Shown: positions 32,156 to 38,996 of the stretch, piece by piece
Position numbering within the stretch: position 1 is the first letter of the stretch
Layout: each line of letters begins with the position of its first letter
DNA from: Roseovarius sp. UBA6167
Lineage (GTDB): Bacteria > Pseudomonadota > Alphaproteobacteria > Rhodobacterales > Rhodobacteraceae
Direction: 5' to 3'
NCBI GenBank assembly: GCA_002428225.1
Contig: DIUD01000071.1
Coordinates: 409 to 39,404 of the forward strand
Length of the DNA stretch: 38,996 bases
Notes under the pieces: generated by a model
Told to the model about the DNA's origin: nothing
What the model saw: only the letters and a program-made list of their open reading frames with translations
Database searches by the model: none
Position numbers and translations under genes: made by a program

Positions 32156-32359
32156 TCACCGCCCGAGTCCGACGCCGACGCTGACCCCGTTATTCGTGGC
32201 GCCGGCTCTCACATTGCCCACCCGGACGCCGACCCCGGCCGAGACATTGCCGCCGCTGCCGGCAGAGACAACAGTGCCGACCTGCGGGCGCACCGGATCG
32301 CCCTCCACGCCGCAGCCGGCCAGTGCAAGCGCGGCGATCACCGCCAACAGTCGTTTCAT
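32156..32359 (-). CDS. tiny lipoprotein between argH and lysA
   Basis: A 67-residue protein: signal MKRLLAVIAALALAGC with a lipobox LAGC (lipidated Cys16), then GVEGDPVRPQVGTVVSAG and a Gly/Val/Asn-rich tail with near repeats GVGVRVGN and GVSVGVGLG. It should be anchored in the outer or inner membrane facing the periplasm. Small argH-linked lipoproteins of this kind occur in Rhodobacterales; I know no function. Its ATG overlaps the argH stop (ATGA), so it is translated with argH. Confidence 0.85.
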   Translation of the reverse strand: MKRLLAVIAALALAGCGVEGDPVRPQVGTVVSAGSGGNVSAGVGVRVGNVRAGATNNGVSVGVGLGR

Positions 32360-33747
32360 CCCAGACGCTCCTTCCAGCGTGTCACCTGCGCGCGCACCTG
32401 TTCGGGCGCGGTGCCGCCATAGCTGGTGCGTGACGCCACCGAGTTGTGCACGCCCAGCACATCATAAACGCCCGCGGTGATGCCGCCATGCACTTCGTGC
32501 ATCTCGGCAAGGCCGAGATCGCGCAGGTCGCAGCCTTTCGCCTCGGCACGGGCCACAAGCGCGCCGGTCACATGATGCGCCTCGCGAAAGGGCATATCCA
32601 GCACCCGCACCAGCCAGTCCGCCAGGTCCGTCGCGGTCGAAAACCCCGACCCGGCGGCGGCCTCCAGGTTGTCGCGCTGCGCCACCATGTCGCGCACCAT
32701 CCCCGCCATCGCGGCCAGTGCCAGCATCAGGTTGTCGGCGGCGTCGAAAACCTGTTCCTTGTCTTCCTGCATGTCCTTGGAATAGGCCAAGGGCAGCCCC
32801 TTCATCACCATCATCAGGGCCACGTTCGCCCCGAAAATCCGCCCCAGCTTGGCTCGGATCAGCTCTGCCGCATCGGGGTTCTTCTTTTGCGGCATGATGC
32901 TCGATCCGGTCGAGAACCGGTCCGACAGCGCGACAAAGCGGAACTGCGCCGAGGACCAGATCACCAGTTCCTCGGCAAACCGGCTCAGGTGCATCGCGCA
33001 GATGCTGGCCGTGCCGAGAAACTCCAGCGCGAAATCGCGGTCGCTGACCGCGTCGAGGCTGTTGGCACAAGGCCGCTCGAACCCCAGTGCGCGCGCCGTC
33101 ATCTCGCGGTCGATCGGAAAGGACGTGCCCGCCAGTGCCGCCGCGCCCAGCGGACATTCGTTCATCCGCGCCCGCGCATCGCGCACCCGGCCAAGGTCGC
33201 GCCCGAACATCTCGACATAGGCCATCATGTGATGGCCCCACGTCACCGGCTGCGCGGTTTGCAGATGGGTAAAGCCGGGCATCACCCAACCCGCCCCCGC
33301 CTCGGCCTGCACCAGAAATGCGCGTATCAGCGCCACCAGCGCCTGGTCCACCGCGTCAAGCTGCTCGCGCACCCAGAGCCGGAAATCGGTGGCCACCTGA
33401 TCGTTGCGGCTCCGCGCCGTGTGCAGCCGCCCGGCGGCGGGGCCGACGATCTCCTTCAGCCGCGCCTCCACGTTCATGTGGATATCCTCCAGCGCGGTGG
33501 AAAACTGAAACGTTCCGGCCTCGATCTCTGACAAGACCGTGAGCAGCCCTTTTCGGATCGCCTCGGCGTCGCTATCACTAAGGATACCCGTCGCCGCCAG
33601 CATCGCTGCGTGGGCGCGTGACCCGGCGATATCCTGCGCCGCCAGCCGCTTGTCGAAGCCGATCGAGGCATTGATTGCCTCCATGATCGCATCCGGCCCG
33701 GCGGCAAAGCGGCCGCCCCACATCTGGTTAGAGGTCGTGTCAGTCAT
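32356..33747 (-). CDS. argH: argininosuccinate lyase
   Basis: A 463-residue lyase forming arginine and fumarate from argininosuccinate. It starts MTDTTSNQMWGGRFA; the family motifs are LEDIHMNVE, LHTARSRNDQ (about 109-116), TAQPVTWGHH and the mobile signature loop GSSIMPQKKNPD (281-292) carrying the catalytic serine. The end TAPEQVRAQVTRWKERLG is typical. AAGGG lies 9 bases upstream. Divergent from the TlpA-like gene with only 24 bases between the two start codons. First gene of argH-lipoprotein-lysA-DUF4175. Confidence 0.97.
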   Translation of the reverse strand: MTDTTSNQMWGGRFAAGPDAIMEAINASIGFDKRLAAQDIAGSRAHAAMLAATGILSDSDAEAIRKGLLTVLSEIEAGTFQFSTALEDIHMNVEARLKEIVGPAAGRLHTARSRNDQVATDFRLWVREQLDAVDQALVALIRAFLVQAEAGAGWVMPGFTHLQTAQPVTWGHHMMAYVEMFGRDLGRVRDARARMNECPLGAAALAGTSFPIDREMTARALGFERPCANSLDAVSDRDFALEFLGTASICAMHLSRFAEELVIWSSAQFRFVALSDRFSTGSSIMPQKKNPDAAELIRAKLGRIFGANVALMMVMKGLPLAYSKDMQEDKEQVFDAADNLMLALAAMAGMVRDMVAQRDNLEAAAGSGFSTATDLADWLVRVLDMPFREAHHVTGALVARAEAKGCDLRDLGLAEMHEVHGGITAGVYDVLGVHNSVASRTSYGGTAPEQVRAQVTRWKERLG

Positions 33748-33771
33748 CTGTTGCGGCCCTTTGGAGGGAAA

Positions 33772-34347
33772 ATGAAACGTCTTCTCGCGCTTGTCCTTTA
33801 TATTGGCCTCGCGCTCGGTGCAAACCTTGGTGCAGCTGCCGCAGCCGATATCGCGGCGCTTGAGGCGCTGCGCGAAGGCGACATGCGCAAGCTCATGTTC
33901 CACGCGGCCCCCAAACCCGTTCCGCTCACCGAATTCGAGCGCGAAGACGGCACGCCCGGCACGCTCGCCGATTATCGCGGCCGGCATGTGGTGCTCAACT
34001 TCTGGGCTACCTGGTGCGCGCCTTGCCGCGCCGAGATGCCGACGCTTGCAAGCCTGCAGGCGGAGCTGGGCAATGAGGCGTTTTCCGTCGTGACCATCGC
34101 CACCGGCCGTAACCCCCCCCCCGCGATGAAGAAATTCTTCGACGAGATCGGCGTCACCAACCTGCCGCTGCACCGAGATCCCCGCAGCGCGCTCGCCCGC
34201 GAAATCGGAGTCTTCGGCCTGCCCGTTACCATGATCCTTGACCCCGAAGGCAACGAGCTTGCCCGCCTCACCGGCGATGCCGACTGGAATTCCGCAAGCG
34301 CCAGGGCGCTCATTCGCGCCTTGATCGAGGGCACGGATCAGGGGTGA
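33772..34347 (+). CDS. TlpA/ResA-family thiol-disulfide oxidoreductase
   Basis: A 191-residue thioredoxin-like protein. Signal peptide MKRLLALVLYIGLALGANLGAAAAA, then mature protein from about residue 26. The thioredoxin fold shows YRGRHVVLNFWATWCAPCRAEMP with redox Cys82 and Cys85, and FGLPVTMILD with the cis-proline. It should reduce periplasmic disulfides, for example in cytochrome c maturation or copper handling; the partner is unknown. GGAGGG lies 3 bases before the ATG. Codons 114-117 (Asn then three Pro) contain a run of ten Cs at 34113-34122. Divergent from argH. Confidence 0.92.
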   Translation: MKRLLALVLYIGLALGANLGAAAAADIAALEALREGDMRKLMFHAAPKPVPLTEFEREDGTPGTLADYRGRHVVLNFWATWCAPCRAEMPTLASLQAELGNEAFSVVTIATGRNPPPAMKKFFDEIGVTNLPLHRDPRSALAREIGVFGLPVTMILDPEGNELARLTGDADWNSASARALIRALIEGTDQG

Positions 34348-34655
34348 GGAGGCTTTCGAATTGACATGGGCCCGCTGGCCATGCCGACCATACTGCATTG
34401 ACGGACAATCCCGAAAGCGGGCGACGGCCCGACCGGGAGGCCGGACGCTTGTCTTGTGACATCCCCTTGTGTTTCGCTCAGGGAGCGGGGCACTGTCGAA
34501 TGCCCACCGGCTTCGCGCACACACCCTCTGCACCGAAATTCGTTTCAGAACGCCCGGCGGTGGTGCCGTGGCGGCAGAATCACGTTTCCCTTTTGCGCGC
34601 TTTTCCTGCTAATGATGACCTTGTTAGTCGCTCTTTTCGAGGCCACATACCGGAA
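34348..34655. other. gene-free gap upstream of the Rrf2 regulator
   Basis: About 308 bases without a supportable gene on either strand. It begins with TTGACA (34361-34366) but no -10 at proper spacing. CGGCC...GGCCG near 34412-34430 can pair. The last 60 bases are AT-richer (TTTTCCTGCTAATGATGACC) and should hold the Rrf2 gene promoter. Nothing else is recognised. Confidence 0.4.
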
Positions 34656-35123
34656 ATGATCACCCACAAGACAAAATACGCGCTCAAATCCCTCATGGTT
34701 CTGGCCGATGAAAAGGCGGACACGGGCGATGCGTTGCGGATCGAGGACATCGCCGAGCGGTCCGGCGCGCCCAAGCGGTTCCTGGAGCATATCCTTCTCG
34801 ATCTCAAGCGCGCCGGGCTGATCGGGAGCAGGCGGGGGCGCAATGGCGGCTATGAATTGATAAAGGAACCGCGCCGCATTTCCATCGCCGAGGTGCTGCG
34901 CCTGATCGACGGGCCGATGGCGCCGCTGCCCTGTCTGTCGCGCCGCGCCTATCGTCGGTGCGACGATTGCACGGACGAAAAAACCTGCCGGGTGCGGGCC
35001 GTCTTTGGCGGGTTTTACGCGACCTATATCCTGATGATCGAATCCCTGACGCTGGCCGATCTGCAACGCGATGCCGATCCGCTGGCGCGCTTTTCCGATG
35101 CCCCGCGCGCTGTCGGAGAATAG
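34656..35123 (+). CDS. Rrf2-family transcriptional regulator with cysteine cluster
   Basis: A 155-residue winged-helix regulator. It begins MITHKTKYALKSLMVLA, has the recognition part IEDIAERSGAPKRFLEHILLDLKRAGLIGSRRGRNGGY, and the family segment ISIAEVLRLIDGPMAP. Four cysteines follow: Cys93, Cys102, Cys105 and Cys111 (PCLSRRAYRRCDDCTDEKTC), so a [2Fe-2S] cluster or a thiol switch is plausible. It lies directly before the sulfate transporter genes in the same direction, 181 bases away, so control of sulfate uptake by sulfur or Fe-S status is inferred. The ATG at 34656 follows CCGGAA; upstream frame shows no family sequence. Confidence 0.9.
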   Translation: MITHKTKYALKSLMVLADEKADTGDALRIEDIAERSGAPKRFLEHILLDLKRAGLIGSRRGRNGGYELIKEPRRISIAEVLRLIDGPMAPLPCLSRRAYRRCDDCTDEKTCRVRAVFGGFYATYILMIESLTLADLQRDADPLARFSDAPRAVGE

Positions 35124-35131
35124 GATTCTAT

Positions 35132-35160
35132 AATCACGATTGAAATAGGCGTGATTTTTC
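35132..35160 (+). terminator. inverted repeat with T-run after the Rrf2 gene
   Basis: AATCACG (35132-35138) and CGTGATT (35150-35156) are perfect complements with an 11-base loop; the run TTTTT covers 35155-35159. It starts 9 bases after the stop and fits a weak terminator. It could also be a regulator site. Confidence 0.5.
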
Positions 35161-35194
35161 CTTTGCAATACTCGATCAACTCTGTCGTTATTGA

Positions 35195-35269
35195 CGTGTC
35201 AGATGGCGCCGGCCGGACCTGCCCCTCGTATGGGCGGTTACGCCTCCCCCGGCCCGCCTGTCTGACACG
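35195..35269 (+). promoter_or_regulatory. highly structured leader upstream of the sulfate transporter operon
   Basis: The outer arms CGTGTCAGA (35195-35203) and TCTGACACG (35261-35269) pair perfectly over 9 bases. Inside, GGCG and GGCCGG (35206-35217) pair with CCGGCC and CGCC near 35249-35258, leaving a 2-base bulge. The apex holds two small hairpins, GCCC/GGGC and GGCG/CGCC around GTTA. The ribosome site AAAGGAG comes 25 bases later. Such a layered stem next to a sulfate uptake operon suggests a cis-acting RNA or a long operator. SAM-II and the sul1 motif are known alphaproteobacterial candidates; I cannot confirm a match. Confidence 0.55.
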
Positions 35270-35304
35270 AGATCCGGACACGGGGTTGAGCAAAGGAGAC
35301 ACCC

Positions 35305-36498
35305 ATGTATCGCACCATCCAGCTTGGCGCTCATGCGCAGGCGCAGGGCAAATTCATCCGAAGTCTCGGCGATGGCCGCATCGAGATCGACACCGGCAAG
35401 GCTCGACTGATCGGGCAAGCCATCGAGACACGGCGCGCCGTCGCCGATATCGGCGCGCGGCTTTTGGGCAAGAGCGGCCTGCGTGGCGGGCTTGTGGCGA
35501 CGGTGGCCGCCCTCGGCCTGATGCTCAGCCCGGTCGCGACGGGTGCGGCCAAGGCACAGGACAGCGTCAATATCCTCAACGTTTCTTACGATCCGACCCG
35601 CGAATTTTACCGCGAATACAACGCGCTTTTCAACGAGTGGTGGGTCGCGCAGGGCAATGCCCCGGTCTCCATCCAGCAATCGCATGGCGGCTCTGGCAGT
35701 CAGGCGCGGGCCGTGATCGACGGGCTTGAGGCGACGGTGGTGACGCTGGCGCTGGCCGCCGATATCAACGCCGTGGCCAGCCGCGCGCAGGGCAAGGTGC
35801 CCGAGGACTGGCAGAGCCGCTTGCCGCACAATTCCTCGCCCTATACCTCGACCATCGTGTTCCTTGTCCGCGAGGGCAACCCCAAGGGCATTCAGGACTG
35901 GGGCGATCTGATCAAGGATGGCGTTCAGGTCATCACCCCCAACCCCAAGACAAGCGGCGGGGCGCGCTGGAACTATCTGGCGGCCTGGGCCTGGGCGGAA
36001 AATGAATTCGACGGCGACGAGGAGAAGGTCCGTGACTTCGTCGGCAAGGTCTACAAGAACGTGCCGGTTCTGGACACGGCGGCCCGCGGGTCCACCACCA
36101 CCTTTGCACAACGCGGCATTGGCGATGTTCTGCTCGCCTGGGAGAACGAGGCCTATCTTTCGTTGAAGGAGTTGGGTGAGGACAAGTTTGACATCGTGGT
36201 CCCGTCGGTCTCCGTGCTGGCCGAGCCGCCGGTGGCGCTGGTCGAGGGCAACATCACCTCCGAGGCGCAGCGCGCCGCCGCCGATGCCTATCTCAACCAT
36301 CTCTACAGCGCGCCGGCGCAGGCGCTGGCGCTCAAGCATTTCTACCGTGCCTGGGATGTGTCGGCGGCAGCCGCCGAGGATATCGAGCGGTTCCCCGAGG
36401 TGAAACGGCTGGGGATCGACCATTTCGGCGGCTGGGCCCAAGTGCAACCGCTGCACTTTGGCGATGGCGGCATCTTCGACCAGATCTATTCGGAGTAA
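35305..36498 (+). CDS. sulfate ABC transporter periplasmic binding protein with N-terminal extension
   Basis: A 397-residue protein, about 55 residues longer than usual. The mature binding protein begins around residue 85 after AKA: DSVNILNVSYDPTREFYREYN, then SIQQSHGGSGSQARAVIDGLEATVVTLALAADI, NPKTSGGARWNYLAAWAWA, GIGDVLLAWENEAYL, all typical of Sbp/CysP. Residues 61-80 form the hydrophobic core of a signal peptide. Residues 1-55 (MYRTIQLGAHAQAQGKFIRS, then LGDGRIEIDTGKARLIGQAI) precede it and are not part of any signal peptide I know. A strong AAAGGAG 8 bases before this ATG supports it; a TTG at about codon 54 would give a normal-length protein. Named cysP or sbp in other genomes. Confidence 0.9.
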   Translation: MYRTIQLGAHAQAQGKFIRSLGDGRIEIDTGKARLIGQAIETRRAVADIGARLLGKSGLRGGLVATVAALGLMLSPVATGAAKAQDSVNILNVSYDPTREFYREYNALFNEWWVAQGNAPVSIQQSHGGSGSQARAVIDGLEATVVTLALAADINAVASRAQGKVPEDWQSRLPHNSSPYTSTIVFLVREGNPKGIQDWGDLIKDGVQVITPNPKTSGGARWNYLAAWAWAENEFDGDEEKVRDFVGKVYKNVPVLDTAARGSTTTFAQRGIGDVLLAWENEAYLSLKELGEDKFDIVVPSVSVLAEPPVALVEGNITSEAQRAAADAYLNHLYSAPAQALALKHFYRAWDVSAAAAEDIERFPEVKRLGIDHFGGWAQVQPLHFGDGGIFDQIYSE

Positions 36499-36501
36499 TC
36501 C

Positions 36502-37341
36502 ATGAGGGCGAGCATCCTTCGCTCGCCCTCACCCCTGCCGGGGTTTGGGCTGAGCTTCGGGATCATGGTGGCGATTTTGTCCATCGTGGTCCTTCTTCCC
36601 ATCGGGGCGCTACTGGGCCGGGGGCTTATGATCGGCCCCGGTGACTTGTGGGACATGGTCAATTCGCGCCGCATCTGGTCGGCGTTGACGCTGTCGTTCC
36701 GCGCGGCGCTGGTTGCGTCGCTCTTTAATCTGGTGTTCGGGCTGGTGCTGGCCTGGGTGCTGGTGCGCTATCGGTTCTGGGGGCGCAGGTTGGTGGATGC
36801 CGCCGTTGACCTGCCCTTTGCCCTGCCGACGGCGGTGGCGGGGATCGCGCTGACAGCACTCTATGCCCCGAACGGCGTCTTTGGTCAGGCGCTGGCGCCC
36901 CTGGGCATCAAGGTCGCCTATACCGAGCTTGGCATCTGGATGGCGCTTATTTTTATCGGGCTGCCCTTCGTGGTGCGCACCGTGCAGCCGGTGATCGAAG
37001 AGCTTGACCGCGAGGTCGAGGAGGTGAGCGCCACCCTGGGCGCGCGCCGCGCCTATACCCTGCGCCGTGTGGTCCTGCCGACGCTGGCACCCGCAGCCCT
37101 GACGGGCTTTGCGCTGGCACTGGCGCGGTCGGTCGGCGAATACGGCTCGGTCATCTTCATCGCGGGCAACATCCCCAACCTGACCGAGATCGCGCCGCTG
37201 CTGATCGTGATCCGGCTGGAGGAATACAATTACGACGCCGCCGCCGCGATCGGCATCGCCATGCTGCTGATCTCGTTTGCGATGCTGCTGGCGATCAACC
37301 TCATCCAGATCTGGAGCAGACGGAGGATCGGACTTGTCTGA
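36502..37341 (+). CDS. cysT: sulfate ABC transporter permease CysT
   Basis: A 279-residue inner-membrane permease with about six hydrophobic segments, the first at about 18-40. The ABC-contact (EAA-like) loop reads EEVSATLGARRAYTLRRVVLPTLAPA. Also typical are DLPFALPTAVAGIALTALYA and SVGEYGSVIFIAGN-I-P. It is the CysT/CysU half of the sulfate/thiosulfate channel. It starts 3 bases after the binding-protein stop. Its stop overlaps the TTG start of the next small gene. Also called cysU. Confidence 0.94.
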   Translation: MRASILRSPSPLPGFGLSFGIMVAILSIVVLLPIGALLGRGLMIGPGDLWDMVNSRRIWSALTLSFRAALVASLFNLVFGLVLAWVLVRYRFWGRRLVDAAVDLPFALPTAVAGIALTALYAPNGVFGQALAPLGIKVAYTELGIWMALIFIGLPFVVRTVQPVIEELDREVEEVSATLGARRAYTLRRVVLPTLAPAALTGFALALARSVGEYGSVIFIAGNIPNLTEIAPLLIVIRLEEYNYDAAAAIGIAMLLISFAMLLAINLIQIWSRRRIGLV

Positions 37342-37618
37342 TACGACCCCTGATACGACCCAACTCTACAACAACGCCGCCACACGACAGGACGCACCCC
37401 CTGTGCCGGTTGCCGCCGGCTTTGCCCTCGCGACCATATCCAGCCTGCTCGGCCTGAGCCTCGCCATCGCGGCGTTCACGGTCGGAAAACCGCTCTGGCT
37501 GGTTGCAATGCTCTGGCCGACTGGAACCGGTCTTGCGCTGGTCGGGCTCGGCTGGCTGGTCCTGCGTGAGGACGGGCAGCCCGAAAACCACCTGTATCGG
37601 AACTGTGCCCATGGCTGA
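37334..37618 (+). CDS. unrecognised two-helix membrane protein between cysT and cysW
   Basis: A 94-residue protein starting with TTG at 37334, with GGAGG 7 bases upstream and the cysT stop overlapping. It reads MSDTTPDTTQLYNN, a Pro-rich stretch QDAPPVPVAAG, then two hydrophobic helices at about 29-49 (FALATISSLLGLSLAIAAF) and 53-77 (LWLVAMLWPTGTGLALVGLGWLVL), and a polar tail REDGQPENHLYRNC. The stop overlaps the cysW start by 8 bases. Standard sulfate transporter operons have cysT followed directly by cysW, so it is an insertion I cannot name. It could be a subunit or regulator of the permease. The coding claim rests on the ribosome site, overlaps and hydrophobic pattern. Confidence 0.72.
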   Translation: MSDTTPDTTQLYNNAATRQDAPPVPVAAGFALATISSLLGLSLAIAAFTVGKPLWLVAMLWPTGTGLALVGLGWLVLREDGQPENHLYRNCAHG

Positions 37619-38471
37619 CGCAACAATCAATGCAACGCCGGTCACCACCGAGCCGCGCCTCGCGCGCGGCCTCCTCATCGGGGGGACCATGGCGCTCATC
37701 GCGGTGCTGCTGTTCGCGCCGCTCATCGCCGTCTTTGCCGAGGCGCTGCGCGATGGCTGGGCGGCCTCGCTCGACGCGCTCGCCGCCCCTGACGCGCGCT
37801 CGGCGATCCGGCTCACGCTGATCGTGGCGGCGATTGCCGTGCCGCTCAACGCGGTGTTCGGCATCGCCGCCGCCTGGGCGATCACCAAGTTCGACTTTCG
37901 CGGCAAGGCGTTTCTCATCACGCTGATCGACCTGCCGTTTTCGGTCTCGCCGGTGGTGGCGGGGCTGGCGCTGGTGCTGCTGTTCGGGGCCAACTCGTCG
38001 CTCGGGGGCTGGCTGGTGGCCCATGATCTCAAGATCGTCTTCGCCTTTCCCGGCATCGTGCTGGCCACGATGTTCGTGACCTTTCCCTTCGTGGCGCGCG
38101 AACTCATCCCGGTGATGATCGAACAGGGCCGGGCCGAGGAAGAGGCGGCGCTGACGCTGGGGGCATCCGGCTGGCGCGCGTTTTTCACCGTGACCCTGCC
38201 CAATATCCGCTGGGCGCTGCTCTATGGCGTGCTCTTGTGCAACGCCCGCGCCATGGGCGAGTTCGGCGCGGTCGCGGTAATCTCGGGCAAGATCCGGGGC
38301 GAGACCACGACCATGCCGATCATGATCGAGATGTTCTACAACGAATATCTCTCGGTCGCGGCCTTTTCGCTGGCCGGTGTGCTGGCGCTCTTGGCGCTGG
38401 TCACGCTCACCCTCAAATCGCTTCTCGAATGGCGTCACGCGGATGTTCTGGCCGCGACGCGCCGTCACTGA
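37611..38471 (+). CDS. cysW: sulfate ABC transporter permease CysW
   Basis: A 286-residue permease, partner of CysT. Hydrophobic segments begin near residue 22 (GLLIGGTMALIAVLLFAPLIAVFAEAL). Family text includes AAWAITKFDFRGKAFLITLIDLPFSVSPVVAGLALVLLFG and the ABC-contact loop EEEAALTLGASGWRAFFTVTLPNIRWALLYG, then ARAMGEFGAVAVISG. The C-terminus SLLEWRHADVLAATRRH is basic and cytoplasmic. The ATG overlaps the end of the small gene before it; cysA follows after 11 bases. A longer upstream frame exists but overlaps that small gene. Confidence 0.94.
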   Translation: MADATINATPVTTEPRLARGLLIGGTMALIAVLLFAPLIAVFAEALRDGWAASLDALAAPDARSAIRLTLIVAAIAVPLNAVFGIAAAWAITKFDFRGKAFLITLIDLPFSVSPVVAGLALVLLFGANSSLGGWLVAHDLKIVFAFPGIVLATMFVTFPFVARELIPVMIEQGRAEEEAALTLGASGWRAFFTVTLPNIRWALLYGVLLCNARAMGEFGAVAVISGKIRGETTTMPIMIEMFYNEYLSVAAFSLAGVLALLALVTLTLKSLLEWRHADVLAATRRH

Positions 38472-38482
38472 AAGGGACACCC

Positions 38483-38996
38483 ATGCATATCGAAATCGAG
38501 GAACTGGCCAAGGAATTCGGCCCCGAGCGGGCGCTGCACCCGGTCTCGCTCGCCATTCCCTCGGGCGCGCTGATTGCGCTTCTGGGGCCTTCGGGGTCGG
38601 GCAAGACGACGCTTTTGCGCATCCTTGGCGGGCTGGAATTCCCGACCTCGGGGCGCGTTCTGTTCGACGGGTCCGACGCGACCGGGCTGACGGTGCAGGA
38701 ACGGCGCGCGGGGTTCGTGTTTCAGTCCTACGCGCTGTTCAGGCATATGACGGTATTCGAGAACATCGCCTACGGGCTGCGCGCGCGCAAACGCCGCGAA
38801 CGCCCCACCGAGGCCGAGATCGGCCGGCGGGTCAATCGCCTGCTCGACCTGATCCAGCTGCCTGATATTGGCGCGCGCTATCCCAGCCAGCTTTCGGGCG
38901 GGCAGCGCCAGCGCGTGGCGCTGGCGCGCGCGCTGGCGATCGAGCCGCGGATGCTGCTGCTGGACGAGCCGTTCGGCGCGCTTGACGCCAAGGTGC
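38483..38996 (+). CDS. cysA: sulfate ABC transporter ATP-binding protein CysA, partial
   Basis: The ATPase that powers sulfate import. The first 171 codons are in the window and the gene continues beyond the right edge. Walker A is GPSGSGKT (35-42), the Q-loop glutamine is Gln81 in FVFQSYALF, the signature is LSGGQ (137-141) and Walker B is MLLLDEP (157-163). RHMTVFENIAYGL is typical of CysA. The regulatory C-terminal TOBE domain is outside. AAGGGAC lies a few bases before the ATG. Confidence 0.95.
   Translation, partial: MHIEIEELAKEFGPERALHPVSLAIPSGALIALLGPSGSGKTTLLRILGGLEFPTSGRVLFDGSDATGLTVQERRAGFVFQSYALFRHMTVFENIAYGLRARKRRERPTEAEIGRRVNRLLDLIQLPDIGARYPSQLSGGQRQRVALARALAIEPRMLLLDEPFGALDAKV

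Noticed and set aside
34361..34394. TTGACA with CATACT as a promoter
   Set aside because: Spacer of 22 bases is too long for a standard promoter.

Overview
The window is a stretch of chromosome from an alphaproteobacterium, most likely of the Rhodobacterales (Rhodobacteraceae). The grounds are very high GC, the order ispDF / dusB(nifR3)-ntrB-ntrC-ntrY-ntrX, the cobA-DUF2849-cysI-cysH-DUF934 cluster, the argH-lipoprotein-lysA-DUF4175 string, and an IspD-IspF fusion. No database search was possible; every family name rests on motifs read from the translations. I see no transposase, phage gene, tRNA, rRNA or CRISPR array.

Layout. 1-2413 (-): glmU-glmS for UDP-GlcNAc synthesis, with glmS running off the left edge. 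2546-4524 (+): a HAD phosphatase and a DegT-type aminotransferase, then a 59-residue membrane protein (-). 4865-5311 (+): a Coq10/RatA-like protein. 5405-7493 (-): cinA/pncC-pgpA-ispDF with overlapping ends. 7654-14824 (+): dusB-ntrB-ntrC-ntrY-ntrX, two complete nitrogen two-component systems whose regulators both lack the sigma-54 GAFTGA loop. 14872-15619 (-): two decayed DUF2892 copies flanking a small exported RcnB-like gene. 15696-17164 (-): a DnaJ-domain protein and infC, which apparently starts with AUA. 17377-18012 (+): an Ala-rich anchored protein.

18202-23047 (-) is an assimilatory sulfite operon: cobA (siroheme), DUF2849, cysI, cysH, DUF934, then fpr (NADPH to ferredoxin). A divergent Lrp/AsnC gene (23196-23657, +) is its probable regulator. 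23730-27975 (-): tpiA, an IscA-type and a DUF59-type Fe-S protein, a RimB-RimK fusion, NfeD and an SPFH protein. 28108-33747 (-): argH, a tiny lipoprotein, lysA and the large DUF4175 envelope protein. 33772-34347 (+): a TlpA-like thioredoxin divergent from argH. 34656-38996 (+): an Rrf2 regulator and the sulfate ABC transporter (binding protein, cysT, an unrecognised two-helix protein, cysW, cysA cut by the right edge). Together the two sulfur regions cover sulfate uptake, APS reduction, sulfite reduction, siroheme and electron supply.

The points most worth following are: the structured leader, N-terminal extension and extra small membrane protein in the sulfate transporter operon; the AUA start of infC; the DUF2892 remnants; intergenic repeats shared between distant places in the window; and a C10 tract inside the TlpA-like gene. 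I do not see a wholly new multi-gene defence or mobile system.
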